Below, piece by piece: positions 1 through 8,102 of a stretch of DNA of 64,000 bases (position 1 is the first letter of the stretch; the number at the start of each line of letters is the position of its first letter). The notes under the pieces were generated by a model. That model ran no database searches and was not told the origin of the DNA. It saw only the letters and a list, made by a program, of their open reading frames with translations. A program made the translations under genes and the position numbers. The DNA comes from Desulfovibrio sp. 86 (lineage in GTDB: Bacteria; Desulfobacterota; Desulfovibrionia; Desulfovibrionales; Desulfovibrionaceae): the NCBI RefSeq assembly GCF_902702915.1, contig NZ_LR738849.1:2239001-2303000 (forward strand), in the 5' to 3' direction.

Positions 1-874
1 CGGCGCGAAATTCCACACCGGCGGCGCCGAGTTTTTCCGCCACCATGGGCAGAAAACGCGCGGCCACGTCCTTGTGAACCAGCAGGCATTCCAGCGCGTT
101 GCACACGCCGGGGCGCTGCACCTTGCCGTTGAACACGATGTCCAGAGCCTTCTCGAGGTCGGCGTCCGGCTCGATGTAGGCGTGGCACACGCCCTTGAAA
201 TGCTTGAGCACGGGCATGGTGGCGGCCTCGGTAACGGCGCGCACAAGACCTTCGCCCCCACGGGGGATGATGACGTCAATGTACTGGTCGAGTTTGCACA
301 GGGCGTTGACGGCCTCATGTCCGGGCACGGTCACAAGCTGCGCGGCTTCGGCTGGCAGACCAGCCTGCACCATGGCATCCTGAAGCGCCTGCGCCAGGGC
401 CGTGTTGGAATGCAGGGCCTCGCTGCCGCCGCGCAGGATAACGGCGTTGCCAGCCTTGATGCACAAAATGGCCGCGTCAATGGTGACATTGGGGCGGGCC
501 TCGTAAATCATGGCGATGACGCCGAGGGGAATGCGCATCTTGCCCACCAGCAGACCGTTGGGGCGCTGCCACTGGCTTTCGGTGGCGCCCACCGGATCGG
601 GCAAATTGGCGACGTGCGCGCAGGCCGCGCGCATTTCTTCCATAATGGCGGGGGTGAGCGTGAGGCGGTCAAGGCGGGCGGAGTCCTGCCCGGCGCTCCT
701 GGCGGCTTCAACGTCACGGGCGTTGGCGGCCAGAATGTCAGCCTCGCGCTGGCGCAAAATTTCGGCCAATCCCAGCAGAGCCCTGTTTTTGGATTCGGGC
801 GTAGCCCTGGTCATGGCGCGCGCCGCGTTTTTTGCCTGCGCGCCAAGGCGCGCCATTTTTTCCGATGGCGTCAT
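1..874 (-). CDS. proA: Gamma-glutamyl phosphate reductase, N-terminal 291 residues (runs off window start)
   Basis: Catalyses NADPH-dependent reduction of gamma-glutamyl phosphate to glutamate-5-semialdehyde, the second step of proline synthesis in the cytoplasm. The frame reads from ATG at 874 (MTPSEKMARLGAQAKNAAR) to the window edge with no stop, so the C-terminal third lies outside. The family signatures KAGNAVILRGGSEA, IPRGGEGLVRA and the catalytic-cysteine segment QRPGVCNALECLL (Cys near residue 258) are all present. It is an aldehyde-dehydrogenase-fold protein, usually about 415-420 residues. An AAGGAG-like site (CAAGGAG) lies just before the start. It diverges from the TPR gene at 1058, with about 180 bases between the two starts to hold both promoters. 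No defect is seen in the visible part. Confidence 0.95.
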   Translation of the reverse strand, partial: MTPSEKMARLGAQAKNAARAMTRATPESKNRALLGLAEILRQREADILAANARDVEAARSAGQDSARLDRLTLTPAIMEEMRAACAHVANLPDPVGATESQWQRPNGLLVGKMRIPLGVIAMIYEARPNVTIDAAILCIKAGNAVILRGGSEALHSNTALAQALQDAMVQAGLPAEAAQLVTVPGHEAVNALCKLDQYIDVIIPRGGEGLVRAVTEAATMPVLKHFKGVCHAYIEPDADLEKALDIVFNGKVQRPGVCNALECLLVHKDVAARFLPMVAEKLGAAGVEFRA

Positions 875-1057
875 GCGAACTCCTTGTAACAGCGGCTGTG
901 GGCGCGCGTTTGCGGTCCTGGCCGGGGATATTTGTTTTGACAGAAGGACTGTTTGTGGCCTATGAAGAAGACTTCCGTCCTGAGTCCGTCCTCACGTGCG
1001 CGCTCTGCTTGCACGCCGGAAATGGCGGCGATCTCGCCCCTAAGGAGTTTTTGATAC

Positions 1058-1828
1058 ATGAATCCGCAAAAGAATCAAGGCGCGGACGACGCGCCCCTGC
1101 TGCGTGACCTGCAACTGGAAGTAAGCCAGGAGAGTGCGCCTCTTCTGCAATTCATGCTGCGTCATGCCGGTCTTATCGCTGGCGTGCTGGTGCTGTTTCT
1201 TCTGGTGCTCATAGGTACCGGCATCTATAACTGGCACGGCGACTCCCGGGCGGGAGAAGCCCGCGACGCCCTGGCGCGCACCCTTATTCAAAATCAGGGC
1301 GCGGATCAGGTCAAGGCTCTTTCGCAACTGGCGGAGGGCGCGCCCTCTTCCACCCGTTTTGCCGCCTATATGGCCCTGGCGCACAGCGCCCTTGAAAACG
1401 GCGATTACGCCACAGCCGCCCAGGCTTACGGCAAGGCCGCCAAAAGCACTGACGGCGCTTTCAGCCTGTCTGCTTCGCTTGGCGAAGCCGGAGCCCTGCT
1501 CAAGGCTGGCAAAAACGCCGAAGCCTTGACTCTGCTGCAAGGACTGCAAAACACCCAGCCCGGTGCGGCCAACGCTCCGCAGCTGCGGCAGATGATGGCT
1601 GAAGCCGCCATTGCCGCCGGTCAAAATGAACTGGCGGCCCGCACATATCTGGCCCTGGCCCGTGAGACTGACGGCGTCAACAGCAGCTATTTGCGCGCCC
1701 GCGCTGCCGAGCTTGACCCCAAGCTGGCCGCTGCGGAAGCCGCGCCCAGCGCTCCGGTCGCCAAGGCCGTTCCGGATGCGGACAAGGGCGGTCAAAAGCC
1801 CGTGCAGCCAGAACCGGCAAAGCCGTAA
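1058..1828 (+). CDS. Membrane-anchored TPR protein, YfgM-like
   Basis: A 256-residue protein with a cytoplasmic N-terminal stretch of about 35 residues, one hydrophobic segment (about 38-57, AGVLVLFLLVLIGTGIYNW) and an Ala-rich helical domain. That domain repeats the TPR pattern, for example around YMALAHSALENGDYATAAQAYGKAA and the Ala/Gly helices that follow. This plan matches the tetratricopeptide-like domain of YfgM-type ancillary subunits, which associate with the SecYEG translocon and periplasmic chaperones; the function here is inferred from architecture only. The C-terminal 30 residues are low-complexity (Ala, Pro, Lys). The start is fixed by AAGGAG ten bases before ATG at 1058. It is followed by its own hairpin terminator and then iorA, so it is probably monocistronic. 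Confidence 0.7.
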   Translation: MNPQKNQGADDAPLLRDLQLEVSQESAPLLQFMLRHAGLIAGVLVLFLLVLIGTGIYNWHGDSRAGEARDALARTLIQNQGADQVKALSQLAEGAPSSTRFAAYMALAHSALENGDYATAAQAYGKAAKSTDGAFSLSASLGEAGALLKAGKNAEALTLLQGLQNTQPGAANAPQLRQMMAEAAIAAGQNELAARTYLALARETDGVNSSYLRARAAELDPKLAAAEAAPSAPVAKAVPDADKGGQKPVQPEPAKP

Positions 1829-1840
1829 CGATTTCATACA

Positions 1841-1875
1841 ACAACCCGCAGCATGCACAGCACTGCGGGTTGTTG
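1841..1875 (+). terminator. Hairpin terminator after the TPR gene
   Basis: A perfect 11-bp inverted repeat, ACAACCCGCAG (1841-1851) and CTGCGGGTTGT (1863-1873), starts 12 bases after the stop codon of the TPR gene. The following run is only weakly T-rich (TGTTGTGC), so termination may be partial. Confidence 0.6.
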
Positions 1876-1958
1876 TGCAATAAAAGCGCGCCCACCCGGG
1901 CGCACATTGCATTTAGCAGAAGCGGCCCGCGTGCCACGCGCCGGGGCCGGGAGGAAGC

Positions 1959-3815
1959 ATGAGCAACAACCCCCTGTTGCACGGCGCTCACGGTGAGCGT
2001 CATTTGTTGTTGGGCAACGAGGCCATCGTGCGCGGCGCTCTTGAGGCGGGCGTGCACATCGTCACCTGTTATCCGGGCACGCCTTCATCCGAAGTGCCGG
2101 ACACGTTTCACCGCATCGGCGGTGAAGGGCGTTACCGGCTGGAGTATTCCGTCAACGAGAAGGTCGCCATGGAAGTGGCGGCGGGCGCTGCTCTGGGCGG
2201 CGCTCTGAGCCTTGTGACCATGAAGCACGTGGGCCTCAACGTGGCCGCCGACCCGTTGTTCACGGCCGTGTACACGGGTCTGCCCGGCGGGCTGGTGGTG
2301 CTCACCGCTGACGACCCCGGCTGTCACTCCAGCCAGAACGAGCAGGACAACCGCTATTACGCGCGTTTTGCCATGCTGCCCTGTTTCGAGCCTGCCTCGG
2401 CACAGGAAGCCAAGGACATGACCCGCGCGGCCTTCAGCCTTGCCCGCCAGCTTGAGCAGCCCGTGCTGCTGCGCACCACTACGCGCATCAGTCACATGCG
2501 CGGGCCGGTGGACTTTGACGATTTGCCAGCACCGCAGCCCAAGGTGGACTTTCGCCGCGAACCCTCGCGTTTCGTGCCCGTGCCCGCCGTGGCGCGCAGG
2601 CGGCATGTGGCGCTGGACGAAATTGTGGCCCGTGCCCGCCAGATTGCGGAGCAAAGCCCTTTCAATACGGTTACCGAACCCTCGACCCCCACGGATCTGG
2701 GCATCATTGTCAGCGGCGTCACGCGCAATTATCTGGCCGACGCGCTTTCTGCCAATGACTGGACAGACCGCGTGCGCGTGCTGGAACTGGGCATGACCTG
2801 GCCCCTGCCGGAAGAAAAAATCTGCACCTTCCTGAACCAGTGCAAGCGCGTGCTGGTGCTGGAAGAAGGGGAAGACCTGCTGGAGCAGGACATCCGCGCT
2901 CTGGCGCAGAAGCGCGGGCTGACCGTGCTCATTGACGGCAAGAATGACATTCTCACGCATCAGGGCGAGTATTCCACCACCCTTGTCACGCGCGATCTTG
3001 CGCAGTGGCTGGGAGTTTCCTGTAGCGTGCAGGAACCGCGCAGCGCCGAGCCGGATCTGCCGGGCCGTCCGCCCAACCTTTGCCCCGGCTGTTCGCACAG
3101 GGCCGTGTACTATACGGTGCGCCAGGTTTTCGGCGACGACGCCTACTATTCCAGCGACATCGGCTGCTACACCCTGGGGCTTCTGCCGCCCCTGCGCACA
3201 GCGGATTTTCTCGTCTGCATGGGTTCGTCCATCTCGGCGGGCAGCGGTTTTGCTCGCGCCTCCGAGAAGCCGGTCATCGCCTTTATCGGCGACTCCACCT
3301 TTTTCCATTCCGGCATGACGGGGCTGGCCAACGCTGTTTTCAACCAGCACAACGTGCTCATGGTCATTCTGGACAACGGCACCACGGCCATGACGGGCCA
3401 CCAGCCCAACCCCGGCATGTTGCAGGATGTGCTCGGCGGCATGAGCAGCCACATGGACATTGAGACCATCGTGCGCGGCATGGGCGTGACCCAAGTGGCC
3501 AAGGTGCGGGCCTTCAACATCAAGACTCTGACCAAGACGCTGGAAGAAATGAAGAGCAAGCCCGGCGTGCGTGTGCTCATCACCGAAGAGCCCTGCGTGC
3601 TGTATGCCCGCCGCCAGCTCAAAAAGACCTCGCCCCAGGTGGCGGAGGTGGCGCAGCAGGGGCCTGAGGCCATGCGCTGCCTTGAGCAGCTTGCCTGCCC
3701 CGCCTTTTACCGCAGTGGGGACAATCTGGCCGTGGACGCGACCCTTTGCACGGGCTGCATGGTATGTTTGCAGGTGGCCCCCGGGGCCTTCAAGGCGCGC
3801 AAGCGTCAGGGATAG
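1959..3815 (+). CDS. iorA: Indolepyruvate:ferredoxin oxidoreductase, alpha subunit
   Basis: TPP-dependent subunit that oxidatively decarboxylates aryl-pyruvates (indolepyruvate, phenylpyruvate) to aryl-acetyl-CoA, reducing ferredoxin. The 618-residue product shows the pyrimidine-binding part at the N terminus (GNEAIVRGALEAGVHIVTCYPGTPSSE, with NEKVAMEVAAGAA) and the TPP/Mg part near LCPGCSHRAVYYTVRQVF and IGDSTFFHSGMTGLANAV. The C-terminal ferredoxin-like domain is altered: C597, C600, C603 and C580 remain, so one [4Fe-4S] cluster can form, but the ligands of the other are Gly568, Ala571 and Ala607 with only C574 left. GGGAGGAAGC precedes ATG 1959. iorB follows with about 10 bases between stop and start, so the two form an operon. 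The assignment is firm; the loss of one cluster is inferred from ligand positions. Confidence 0.93.
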   Translation: MSNNPLLHGAHGERHLLLGNEAIVRGALEAGVHIVTCYPGTPSSEVPDTFHRIGGEGRYRLEYSVNEKVAMEVAAGAALGGALSLVTMKHVGLNVAADPLFTAVYTGLPGGLVVLTADDPGCHSSQNEQDNRYYARFAMLPCFEPASAQEAKDMTRAAFSLARQLEQPVLLRTTTRISHMRGPVDFDDLPAPQPKVDFRREPSRFVPVPAVARRRHVALDEIVARARQIAEQSPFNTVTEPSTPTDLGIIVSGVTRNYLADALSANDWTDRVRVLELGMTWPLPEEKICTFLNQCKRVLVLEEGEDLLEQDIRALAQKRGLTVLIDGKNDILTHQGEYSTTLVTRDLAQWLGVSCSVQEPRSAEPDLPGRPPNLCPGCSHRAVYYTVRQVFGDDAYYSSDIGCYTLGLLPPLRTADFLVCMGSSISAGSGFARASEKPVIAFIGDSTFFHSGMTGLANAVFNQHNVLMVILDNGTTAMTGHQPNPGMLQDVLGGMSSHMDIETIVRGMGVTQVAKVRAFNIKTLTKTLEEMKSKPGVRVLITEEPCVLYARRQLKKTSPQVAEVAQQGPEAMRCLEQLACPAFYRSGDNLAVDATLCTGCMVCLQVAPGAFKARKRQG

Positions 3816-3824
3816 GTGAGAACA

Positions 3825-4433
3825 ATGACTATGCAGAACAACCAGAAACGCATGCGCGTGTATTTTACTGGTGTGGGCGGGCAGGGCACCCTGACCGCCA
3901 CGACCCTGCTGGCCCGTACGGCCCTTGAAGCCGGGCTGGACGTTGTGGCTGGCGAGGTGCACGGCATGGCCCAGCGAGGCGGCGTGGTTGAATCCGTCAT
4001 GCTGCTCGGCGGCTGGCGTTCGCCCAAACTGGATCTGGGCGAGGCCGATGTCATGCTTGGCTTTGAACCTTTGGAAACCCTGCGCGGCCTGCCTTACCTC
4101 AAAAAGGGCGGCGCGGTGTTTTCCAGCAGCGATCCCATGCCGCCGTTAAGCGTGTCGCTGGGCAAGGCCGACTATCCCCCCTTGAGCCGCATTGAAGCCA
4201 GCGTGCGCGAAGTGGCGGGGCTGTGCCATTTCATCCCGTGTCGTGAACTGGGAATGCAGGCAGGCTCCGTGCAGAGCGGCAATACCGTACTTTTGAGCGC
4301 CGTTTGCGCTTCGGGCGTTTTGCCCTTTGGCGTTGACGCGCTTGAAGCGGCCATCAAAAAATTCCTGCCGGCCAAGCTTCAGGAAGTGAACCTGCACGCT
4401 CTGGAACTGGGGAAGAAGGCCCTTAAGGGCTGA
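3825..4433 (+). CDS. iorB: Indolepyruvate:ferredoxin oxidoreductase, beta subunit
   Basis: The gamma-domain-like small subunit of the 2-oxoacid:acceptor oxidoreductase family; it partners IorA. The N terminus reads RVYFTGVGGQGTLTATTLLA, the glycine-rich signature of the family, followed by AGEVHGMAQRGGVVESVMLLG, also characteristic. Length is about 202 residues, normal for IorB. Three starts are in frame: GTG 3816 directly after the iorA stop, ATG 3825 and ATG 3831. AGGTGAG at 3814-3820 overlaps the iorA stop and suits ATG 3825 or 3831 rather than GTG 3816. It is translationally close-coupled to iorA. A family 1 repeat and a strong terminator follow. Confidence 0.92.
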   Translation: MTMQNNQKRMRVYFTGVGGQGTLTATTLLARTALEAGLDVVAGEVHGMAQRGGVVESVMLLGGWRSPKLDLGEADVMLGFEPLETLRGLPYLKKGGAVFSSSDPMPPLSVSLGKADYPPLSRIEASVREVAGLCHFIPCRELGMQAGSVQSGNTVLLSAVCASGVLPFGVDALEAAIKKFLPAKLQEVNLHALELGKKALKG

Positions 4434-4444
4434 TAGCGTCGTTT

Positions 4445-4602
4445 TTAGGGAAACGCTGATTTATTCCCTTTGGCGGCGTTGCTTCCTTTTTTTGAAACAG
4501 TCGAGGACGTAAGAGTCCACTCCTGCTTCAAAAAAAGATCGCGCCTTGCCAAAGGAAACAACTTCGCGTTTCCAGGAGGCTCTTTAATCAGTGCTTCCTT
4601 AG
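4445..4602. repeat. Family 1 palindromic MITE-like element, copy 1 (long form)
   Basis: Element 4449-4598 (150 bp) begins GGAAACGCTGATTTA and ends TAATCAGTGCTTCC, an imperfect terminal inverted repeat, and is flanked by the direct repeat TTAG (4445-4448 and 4599-4602). Its core is a long palindrome centred on GAGGACGTAAGAGTCC with CTTTTTTTGAA/TTCAAAAAAAG arms. It has no coding capacity. TTAG fits the YTAR target preference of IS5-group insertion sequences. It lies between iorB and its terminator. Confidence 0.85.
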
Positions 4603-4614
4603 ATTATAATTGCC

Positions 4615-4651
4615 AAAGGCGGCCCGGCTTTGAAGTCGGGCCGCCTTTTTT
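4615..4651 (+). terminator. Rho-independent terminator of iorAB
   Basis: AAAGGCGGCCCG and CGGGCCGCCTTT form a 12-bp GC-rich stem with a ten-base loop, followed by a run of T. It is now separated from iorB by the family 1 insertion. Confidence 0.9.
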
Positions 4652-4761
4652 GCATATTGGGCGTACTATCTGGAAGGCGCTGTTGCTGTAGCCCCCTCTC
4701 CGGATCAGAAACCACCTTGTGGAGATGCTACACTATAATAAGAGTTTTAGGGGGTGGGGGC

Positions 4762-4802
4762 GTGGGGGAGGAGACCCTTTTGCAAAAGGGTCCCTCCCCC
4801 AC
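4762..4802 (-). terminator. Family 3 hairpin, copy a, downstream of rlmN
   Basis: A 41-bp near-perfect palindrome of the form GTGGGGGAG-GACCCTTTTG-CAAAAGGGTC-CTCCCCCAC, 17 bases past the rlmN stop. Read in the rlmN direction it is followed by CGCCCCCACCCCCTAAAACT, the tail shared by other copies. It probably terminates rlmN transcription. Confidence 0.75.
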
Positions 4803-4819
4803 AAAGCAGCATACTCAAT

Positions 4820-5908
4820 TTATTCGTAATCAACCCCATTCTCTTCCAACTGTTCCTTTTGCCTGGCGGCCTTGAGCTGGCCGCAGGCCGCCTTGATGTC
4901 CTGTCCCTTGCTTTTGCGCAGGATGGCCGTGACGCCGCGATCCCAGAGGTATTTCTCAAAAGCCAGCACGCGCTCATGGCTGGGCGCGGCGTAAGGCGAG
5001 CCTTCAGCGGCATTATACACAATGAGGTTCAGCTTGCCTTTGACGGAGTTGACCAGGGGCACCAGCTCGCGCGCGTGTTCCAGCCCGTCGTTGACGCCGC
5101 CGAGCAGCAAGTACTCAAAGGTGATGCGTTCCCGCGTGTTGAGCGAGTATGACTGGAGCGTGGCCATAAGGCGATCCAGAGGCCAGCGGGCGGCCTTGGG
5201 CATGATGCGGGCGCGCAATTCCTGATTGGGCGCGTGCAGCGAAACCGCCAGAAAAGCCAGGCCGCATTCGCCCAGTTCCTTGAGGTTTTTTTCAATGCCG
5301 CAGGTGGAAACCGTGATGCGGCGCGGCGAAAAGTTCAGTCCCTTGTCGCTGTTGAGGCTGACCAGCGAGCGCATGACTTCGTTAAAATTCAGCAGGGGTT
5401 CGCCCATGCCCATAAAAACGATGTTGCGCAGCATGGGCCAGTGCAGACGCGTGTCGCCCAAATGCTCGCGGGCTACCAGTATCTGCCCGAGAATCTCGGC
5501 CATGGTCATGTTGCGCTCAAAGCCCATCTGCCCTGTGGAGCAGAAGGTACAGCCCATGGCGCAACCAACCTGACAGGAAAGGCATTGGGTCCAGCGGCGT
5601 ACGCCTTCACGCGAGTCCGAGGGGATGAGGACGGTTTCCACCTGCGCGCCGTCTTCAAGGCGCAGCAAGAACTTGGTGGTTCCGTCCTGGCTTTCTTCCA
5701 CGGCGGTCACTTCAGGCCAGACGATGCAGGCCTTGGCGGCCATACGTTCGCGGCAGGGCCGGGAAATGTTGGTCATGATGTCGAAATCACGGGCCATGCG
5801 CTGCCAAATCCATTGCCAGATCTGCATGGCGCGGAACTTGGGTTCGCCCAGTTCGGCCTGCGTCCATGCTTCCAGTTCTGGAAGGGTGAGATTGAGAAGG
5901 TTGATCAT
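4820..5908 (-). CDS. rlmN: Dual-specificity rRNA/tRNA adenine-C2 methyltransferase
   Basis: A radical-SAM enzyme that methylates C2 of A2503 in 23S rRNA, and A37 of some tRNAs in characterised homologues. The 362-residue product has the radical-SAM cluster motif CxxxCxxC at C116, C120 and C123 (CAMGCTFC), the MGMGEPLLN glycine motif and the SLHAPNQELRARIMP segment. The second methyl-carrying cysteine lies near residue 342 in KAACGQL, so the complete two-cysteine mechanism is conserved. The N-terminal helical domain (about 1-90) is typical. Start ATG 5908. It stands alone, with the family 3 hairpin behind it and the AT-rich insert in front. Confidence 0.96.
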   Translation of the reverse strand: MINLLNLTLPELEAWTQAELGEPKFRAMQIWQWIWQRMARDFDIMTNISRPCRERMAAKACIVWPEVTAVEESQDGTTKFLLRLEDGAQVETVLIPSDSREGVRRWTQCLSCQVGCAMGCTFCSTGQMGFERNMTMAEILGQILVAREHLGDTRLHWPMLRNIVFMGMGEPLLNFNEVMRSLVSLNSDKGLNFSPRRITVSTCGIEKNLKELGECGLAFLAVSLHAPNQELRARIMPKAARWPLDRLMATLQSYSLNTRERITFEYLLLGGVNDGLEHARELVPLVNSVKGKLNLIVYNAAEGSPYAAPSHERVLAFEKYLWDRGVTAILRKSKGQDIKAACGQLKAARQKEQLEENGVDYE

Positions 5909-6785
5909 GCTGTCCTGCCGGGGCCGGGGGCGTCCTGGCTGCTGGTTGGTGTTACGGCCTCGCCTTGTGCGTGAAGGCCCGCCCTTTGTTTACCGGGAGG
6001 AGGAAAAGAGTACAAGGGGATTTGTTTGGGTGGGGGGCATTACACGACACCCGCAGATTTACTGGCCTTCTGCATTAGTTCAAGCCACTCTTGAAGAGTA
6101 TTGCTTCTTTTAGTTGGGTAGCAGTGCACCCTTTTCTCCTTAAATTAGGCCGCCCTTAGGGGATAAATTTTTCGATTTATGGCCTGTGGATGGCCGTGTT
6201 TTGTGGGGAATAATAATCAGCATGGTAAAAGCAATAATAGTAAAGTAGTTTTTCATTGTATTCGTTCGGTGTCCAGTTTAGATAGAGAAAAGGAGGATTA
6301 TGTTGTTTTAGTAATAAAGTAATCTTATAATCTCCTTGCTATGTATGCGCAAATAAAATGTTTCTTTGAAAAAAGTAATAAATTGTATAGTCTTTGCCAA
6401 GTTTCATGCTAATGCAGAAAGATTCAAAGGCGAAATTAAATTATACGATTATTATCGAAGGGGTCTAGCGTGCCGCATTGCCGATGTGGGCTTGTTGATA
6501 AGGGGTACGCGCCAATCTTCTGAGGTATGCGTGGGTTGGTGGGAGGCTCAACTGTCAAGTTTGATGTCAAGCTTCATAAGCGTTCTGTGAATAGAATCGA
6601 AGCGTTCTCAAAAAATTATTGTTGCAAATGCGGTATAAACCCTTCTGCAATTGCGCTTTTGGTACATGAAACGAGGTAATTTTTTTATTGGTTTTTTGTG
6701 CTCATTTTGGAAGCATGGAGAATGACAGGCCACGACTGATTAAGCAAATTAAGAAGTATTTTTTAAAAAAGAGTGTCGTTATATA
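5909..6785. other. AT-rich non-coding stretch, left part of the insert
   Basis: Base composition drops sharply from about 5985 onward compared with the GC-rich flanks. Only short frames without Shine-Dalgarno sites occur; one of 74 codons at 6366-6590 starts at TTG and resembles nothing I know. No tRNA, integrase or direct-repeat attachment site was recognised. The first 80 bases hold the rlmN promoter region. Confidence 0.5.
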
Positions 6786-7442
6786 ATGATAAAGAATTAT
6801 CTCTGCCTTGAAAAGGCTGTAAGGGTTGTCAATGCATTTGCAACTCTAGTAATTGCTGCTTGTGTTGCGTTTTTAACGTACCAACAATATTTAGTCCAAA
6901 AGAGTCTTTCCGAACCTTTTTTCAATCTTAAAATTGAAGGGCGATACGATGATGGCCTAAAAAAATTTGTTGATGACTTCTTGGTAGTTAGAAATGATGG
7001 AGCGCATGCTAGGAATATTATTGTAGATAGCGAAACTTTTTTCTTGATAAATGATTTAGACCAAAAATTTAAATATAAAAAGTTTTACATCCCGGCAAGT
7101 TATTATACTGCATCATTTCACACCGGGAACTCACAGGGAATAATTGTAAAAAGCTTTACATTTCAAAATAGGTTAACACTCATGAATGCAATAAATAAAA
7201 TTATAGAGAGTAGGATAATAATGGATATATCCGTTGTTTCGTTTACAACTATTTCATACAGGACTATTACAGGAGAAAAAAGAAAGATTTTTTTTCGTAA
7301 TGAAATAGAAATAGATGAAATGCCAGATTTTATTTATTCAATGAGACATATGAGAAAGTTAGATATAGAAAACCTTTCATACTCTAGCATTTGCGAACAT
7401 GTTGCTGAGGGTTCGATAATACCAATCTCTCAATCGCAATAA
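6786..7442 (+). CDS. Hypothetical membrane-anchored protein in AT-rich insert
   Basis: A 218-residue protein of unknown function. A single hydrophobic segment at about residues 14-32 (VVNAFATLVIAACVAFLTY) is followed by a mixed beta-rich domain (about 40-205) rich in Lys, Asn, Ile and Phe; it has no cysteine motif or enzyme signature that I can place. The plan, an N-terminal anchor followed by QQYLVQKSLSEPFFNLKI, resembles small anchored proteins of genomic islands, but that is only an architectural likeness. Codon use favours A and T at third positions, unlike every neighbour, which suggests recent acquisition. The Shine-Dalgarno site is weak (GAG about 13 bases upstream of ATG 6786). It has no gene partner nearby on either strand. 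Confidence 0.7.
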   Translation: MIKNYLCLEKAVRVVNAFATLVIAACVAFLTYQQYLVQKSLSEPFFNLKIEGRYDDGLKKFVDDFLVVRNDGAHARNIIVDSETFFLINDLDQKFKYKKFYIPASYYTASFHTGNSQGIIVKSFTFQNRLTLMNAINKIIESRIIMDISVVSFTTISYRTITGEKRKIFFRNEIEIDEMPDFIYSMRHMRKLDIENLSYSSICEHVAEGSIIPISQSQ

Positions 7443-8035
7443 AATCATTGCCAGCATCAGCGTCTTTTTTTGCTGTCCTGAGAACTCGGCCTTTCCTCCA
7501 TTTATTAGCTCTCATTTTTGTCTTTGTTTTACGGCGCTGCAAATTTTGGGCTGATGGGTATATCCTTTAGCACTTCCAACAGAGTGTATTAGCATTAACG
7601 TGACATTATGTTCCTAATGGACTATTTTTATTCTGGATTCAGATTAAGATTGTAACGTGAAACACAACCTCTTATGAAACAGAGGGGAGTGTTTTTGTTA
7701 TAAGTGCATTACTAGGCCTCGCTATGATAGTATACGTACGTTGTCCAGGAATGACATATGACAAATACTTGCGAATTATATGGTCAAAGGGCAATCCATG
7801 ATAATATCAGTTGGTTATTTCGAAAGGGTAAGAAATTAACATAAGGGCATTTTATTGCTCGAATGATGCTCTATGTAAGTAAATTGGGTGCATGTGATTT
7901 ATTATTAGTTGCCGCCTCGCTTGCGAATGAACCACGGGGGATTGAGGGGCGCTATATGCGTAAAACTAATAGACTCAACAATTGCACTATCCGTCTTTTG
8001 TCGTCCACCGCCTGTCTTGTGGATAACCCCCAAAA
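7443..8035. other. AT-rich non-coding stretch, right part of the insert
   Basis: Composition stays AT-rich to about 7900 and then returns toward the genome average. I see no convincing gene, RNA or repeat. The right end reaches the terminator of the HD-domain gene. Confidence 0.5.
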
Positions 8036-8063
8036 GGGCCGTCCCCTTTTGCAGAGACGGCCC
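8036..8063 (-). terminator. Terminator of the HD-domain gene
   Basis: On the minus strand GGGCCGTC and GACGGCCC form an 8-bp stem, followed by TTTTGG. It lies 40 bases after the stop codon at 8103. Confidence 0.75.
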
Positions 8064-8102
8064 CAATAGAGCAATATAAACTATACTGCCAGGCTGCTGC
8101 AA

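Noticed and set aside
6366-6590. A 74-codon frame starting at TTG in the AT-rich insert
   Set aside because: No ribosome site, no recognisable domain and mixed composition. It could be a remnant but cannot be supported as a gene.
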